Part shown: positions 5,337 to 6,969 of the stretch, in pieces | Position numbering within the stretch: position 1 is the stretch's first letter | How the letters are laid out: each line of letters starts with the position of its first letter | Assembly: GCA_014729735.1 (NCBI GenBank) | Contig: WJJN01000457.1 | Span: forward strand, 1 to 6,969 | DNA from: Candidatus Zhuqueibacterota bacterium | Lineage (GTDB): Bacteria > Zhuqueibacterota > Zhuqueibacteria > Thermofontimicrobiales > Thiofontviventaceae | DNA: 6,969 nucleotides | Direction of reading: 5' to 3' | Position numbers and translations under genes: made by a program | The notes under the pieces: model-generated | What the model was told of the DNA's origin: nothing | The model's database searches: none | Seen by the model: the letters and a program-made list of their open reading frames with translations, nothing else

Positions 5337-5395
5337 CCACAGATCTCGCAGATTACACAGATGTTGTATCTGAGAAATCTGAGTAATCTGTGGTT
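5335..5395. repeat. Periodic CAGAT/ATCTG hairpin repeat
   Basis: Three CAGAT units (5340-5344, 5349-5353, 5358-5362) are spaced exactly 9 bases apart. They are mirrored by three ATCTG units (5368-5372, 5377-5381, 5386-5390), also 9 bases apart, around the 5-base centre GTTGT. The outer arms extend to AACCACAGAT/ATCTGTGGTT (5335-5344 with 5386-5395), a perfect 10-bp stem. The repeat begins within the stop codon of the ATPase gene. Similar CACAGATTACACAGAT-type intergenic repeats are, from memory, scattered through many environmental bacterial genomes, so this is probably a dispersed or mobile repeat rather than a terminator; no U-tract follows it directly. Confidence 0.88.
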
Positions 5396-5451
5396 CCGGA
5401 AACGGGACTACAATTTTAATTTTAGAATTTTTATTGGCTTGAACAGAACAT

Positions 5452-5940
5452 ATGAACACAATCAAATTAAAACCAATCGGTATTATTCACACGCCGTACC
5501 ATGAAACGAAAGATATTCCGATTCAGGGCAAATTCAGAGCCGAGGGCGAGGGATATGCGGAGCTGGATGAAAAATATATCGATGGATTGATTCACCTCGA
5601 CGATTTCAGTCATGCATTTTTGATCTATCATTTCCACCGTTCCGATAAAGAGCACATCCAGGGTAAACCGTTTCTGGAAGATGAAACGCATGGTATTTTC
5701 GCGATCCGCAGTCCTCATCGACCGAACCATCTGGGGATATCCATTGTGAGGATCATCCGGATCGAAAAGAACCGCATTTATTTCGCAGAGGCGGACATGC
5801 TGGACGGCACGCCGGTGCTGGACATCAAACCTTACATCAAACATTTTGATTGTCGGGAAGATGTCGTTTCCGGCTGGGTAGATAAACATTTTGAAAATGG
5901 ACAAATTCCGTCAAGAACTATTTTGAACAAGGAGTCATGA
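5452..5940 (+). CDS. tsaA: TsaA/TrmO-family protein (putative tRNA t6A37 N6-methyltransferase)
   Basis: A 162-residue protein of the UPF0066/TsaA/TrmO family. E. coli TrmO (YaeB) methylates N6-threonylcarbamoyladenosine at position 37 of tRNA-Thr using S-adenosylmethionine. The family signature HGIFAIRSPHRPNHLGIS is at 80-97, preceded by the LIHLDDFSHAFLIYHFHR strand region (46-63), and followed by DMLDGTPVLDIKPY (115-128) and GWVDK (141-145). The N terminus IKLKPIGIIHTPY also matches the family, which fixes the start even though no good Shine-Dalgarno is visible before it. It is shorter than the E. coli enzyme (about 235 residues) and lacks its C-terminal domain, resembling the compact single-domain form. 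The stop (5938-5940) abuts the next ATG at 5941. Short TsaA-like genes often accompany NifX/MinD clusters, so the substrate here may not be the canonical tRNA. Confidence 0.93.
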   Translation: MNTIKLKPIGIIHTPYHETKDIPIQGKFRAEGEGYAELDEKYIDGLIHLDDFSHAFLIYHFHRSDKEHIQGKPFLEDETHGIFAIRSPHRPNHLGISIVRIIRIEKNRIYFAEADMLDGTPVLDIKPYIKHFDCREDVVSGWVDKHFENGQIPSRTILNKES

Positions 5941-6336
5941 ATGAAAGTAGCAATTTCCACAGACAACGGGAATGTATCGGCACATTTTGGTCGCTGCCCC
6001 GAATTTACAATATTAGAAATCGATGACTGTGAGGTAAAGAGCCGGGCAGTGATCCCGAATCCGGGTCATCATCCTGGATTTTTGCCGGAATTTTTCGAAC
6101 AGCAAAATGTGGATGCAGTAGTTGCCGGTGGCGGCGGTCAACGCGCCCGGTTGCTGTTCGAACAGAAAAATATACGTTTCATTCTGGGTGTCACCGGTTC
6201 CATCGATGAAGTGATCGAAAAATTATGCACCGGTGAGCTGGAAGGCGGCGAAAGCCTGTGCCAGCCCGGAGCGGGCAAAGGCTACGGCGTCGAGAAAGAC
6301 GAATGCGATCATGGGGATGAAGGGCATCAGCATTAA
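5941..6336 (+). CDS. NifX/MTH1175-like metal-cluster-binding protein 3
   Basis: A 131-residue third member of the NifX/MTH1175-like superfamily in this operon. Its N terminus, MKVAISTDNGNVSAHFGRCPEF, carries the family's HFGRCPEF motif (15-22). A VDAVVAGGGGQRARLLFEQKNI segment (57-78) replaces the usual GPNA loop with a Gly-rich GGGGQRA loop, and a IDEVIEKLCTGEL helix follows. The last 25 residues form a Cys/Glu/His-rich tail (Cys106 of the ESLCQPG segment, Cys122, and a terminal DHGDEGHQH), unlike the Arg/Gly tails of the other two copies; such a tail could bind metal. AAGGAG (5929-5934) lies in the end of the tsaA-like gene and the ATG directly follows its stop, so the two are translationally coupled. 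It is followed by the second tandem-hairpin element. Confidence 0.93.
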   Translation: MKVAISTDNGNVSAHFGRCPEFTILEIDDCEVKSRAVIPNPGHHPGFLPEFFEQQNVDAVVAGGGGQRARLLFEQKNIRFILGVTGSIDEVIEKLCTGELEGGESLCQPGAGKGYGVEKDECDHGDEGHQH

Positions 6337-6340
6337 TTAT

Positions 6341-6386
6341 GGAGTGCATCGACTGTGTCGATGCATGAATTGACACAGTCAATTCA
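6341..6386. repeat. Tandem hairpin element with complementary loops, copy 2
   Basis: Hairpin A has a perfect 8-bp stem TGCATCGA/TCGATGCA (6345-6352 with 6358-6365) and loop CTGTG. Directly abutting it, hairpin B has a perfect 8-bp stem TGAATTGA/TCAATTCA (6366-6373 with 6379-6386) and loop CACAG, the exact reverse complement of the first loop. GACTGTGTC (6351-6359) and GACACAGTC (6372-6380) can therefore form an alternative 9-bp stem. It opens with GGAGTG (6341-6346), as does the copy at 3188. It lies 5 bases after the stop of nifX-like 3; no U-tract follows. Confidence 0.85.
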
Positions 6387-6441
6387 AACTAATATGTGCC
6401 TGAACGGAAAAATATTAAATTAATTTTTGGGGAATAATTCA

Positions 6442-6897
6442 ATGAAAAAAGCATTATTGTTATTTATTCTTATTTTATGCGTGAGCACGAGTTTAATGGC
6501 TCAACCCGGCAGAGGATTGAATCAGAGCAAAATCACTTCACTGTACGATGCATCGAAAGAGATGACATTTACAGGGGAAGTAATCCGTTTTGATACTGTT
6601 CAAAATGATTATGGCAGATTTCCCGGACTCCTGATAACTGTAAAGAGTGAAGAGCAGGAGCTACCTGTATTTCTGGCGCCAAATTGGTATCTGACGGATC
6701 AGAAAATATCGATCAAAAATGGTGAAGAAATTTCAGTCACCGGATCTAAGATCAATTTTAAGAATAAGGATCAGATCATTGCCCGGATTTTTGAATATGG
6801 TGATAAAAAGATAACTGTTCGCAATGAAAAAGGAATACCAGTCTGGGCAGGGAAGCGAATGGGACCGGGAAGAGGGCGCAGGGGAAACCGGCGGTGA
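6442..6897 (+). CDS. Exported OB-fold-like small protein with basic tail
   Basis: A 151-residue protein with a clear N-terminal signal peptide: KK, a hydrophobic core ALLLFILILCVS, and a likely signal peptidase I site at SLMA-QP (after residue 20). No lipobox is evident. The mature part is mostly beta-strand, with FTGEVIRFDTV (43-53), PGLLITVKS (61-69), PVFLAPNWYL (75-84), EEISVTGSKINFKNKDQIIA (95-114) and RNEKGIPVWAG (127-137). This matches a widespread family of small periplasmic OB-fold-type proteins ending in GxPxWxG, sometimes annotated as DNA-binding although they are exported. The tail (138-151) is Arg/Gly-rich. I chose ATG 6442 over a TTG at 6427 because GGGGA (6429-6433) lies 8 bases upstream and the signal peptide then begins with Met-Lys-Lys. 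It may be the operon's periplasmic partner; function is unknown. Confidence 0.82.
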   Translation: MKKALLLFILILCVSTSLMAQPGRGLNQSKITSLYDASKEMTFTGEVIRFDTVQNDYGRFPGLLITVKSEEQELPVFLAPNWYLTDQKISIKNGEEISVTGSKINFKNKDQIIARIFEYGDKKITVRNEKGIPVWAGKRMGPGRGRRGNRR

Positions 6898-6969
6898 TTT
6901 AAAGCGGCTGGAGCGCGGTGTGGTTTCAGAAGCATTTATCTAATACGGGACTCTTTCAAATTTGATCGC

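Noticed and set aside
6898..6969. Possible promoter or start of another gene at the right edge, including a GG/GC pair near 6921-6933.
   Set aside because: The GG to GC spacing is wrong for sigma-54, no start with an RBS is visible, and the window ends too soon.

Overview
This window carries one gene cluster, with every credible gene on the + strand. It looks like the genome of an anaerobic, sigma-54-using bacterium of moderate GC content. The gene set (NifX/MTH1175-like proteins, MinD-type ATPases with ferredoxin inserts, a DUF5320-like protein and a TsaA/TrmO-like protein) is typical of anaerobes such as sulfate reducers and Calditrichota/KSB1-like or other FCB-group lineages. The intergenic repeats also suggest an environmental bacterium. 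The phylum is a guess; no rRNA or other marker is present.

Region 1 (1-1709) is the regulatory part: a small YbaK/ProRS-type editing-domain protein, then a sigma-54 activator with no N-terminal sensor (AAA+ plus Fis-type HTH only), closed by a strong intrinsic terminator. The 324-base gap that follows holds a perfect 16-bp palindrome, a second inverted repeat and a -24/-12 promoter with exact GG-N10-GC spacing just before the next gene. The simplest reading is that the local activator switches on the downstream operon.

Region 2 (1895-6897) reads as a single operon: NifX-like 1, NifX-like 2, a two-cluster ferredoxin with a hydrophobic segment and basic tail, a small Gly/Arg-rich zinc-ribbon protein, two overlapping MinD/ferredoxin ATPases, a TsaA/TrmO-like protein, NifX-like 3, and an exported OB-fold-like protein. 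The set suggests assembly or trafficking of an Fe-S or other metal cofactor, but the target is unknown. No nitrogenase structural gene is present.

Region 3 is not a block but a set of elements in the four wider gaps of the operon. Each gap contains a large inverted repeat and none has a U-tract. Two of them (3188-3240 and 6341-6386) share an unusual design: two abutting perfect hairpins whose loops are complementary to each other, so a third, mutually exclusive stem can form. The two copies differ in sequence while keeping all pairings, which suggests a dispersed repeat family under structural constraint. This is the most interesting signal in the window. The other two are a 16-bp GC-rich hairpin (3531-3584) and a periodic CAGAT/ATCTG hairpin with a 9-base repeat unit (5335-5395).
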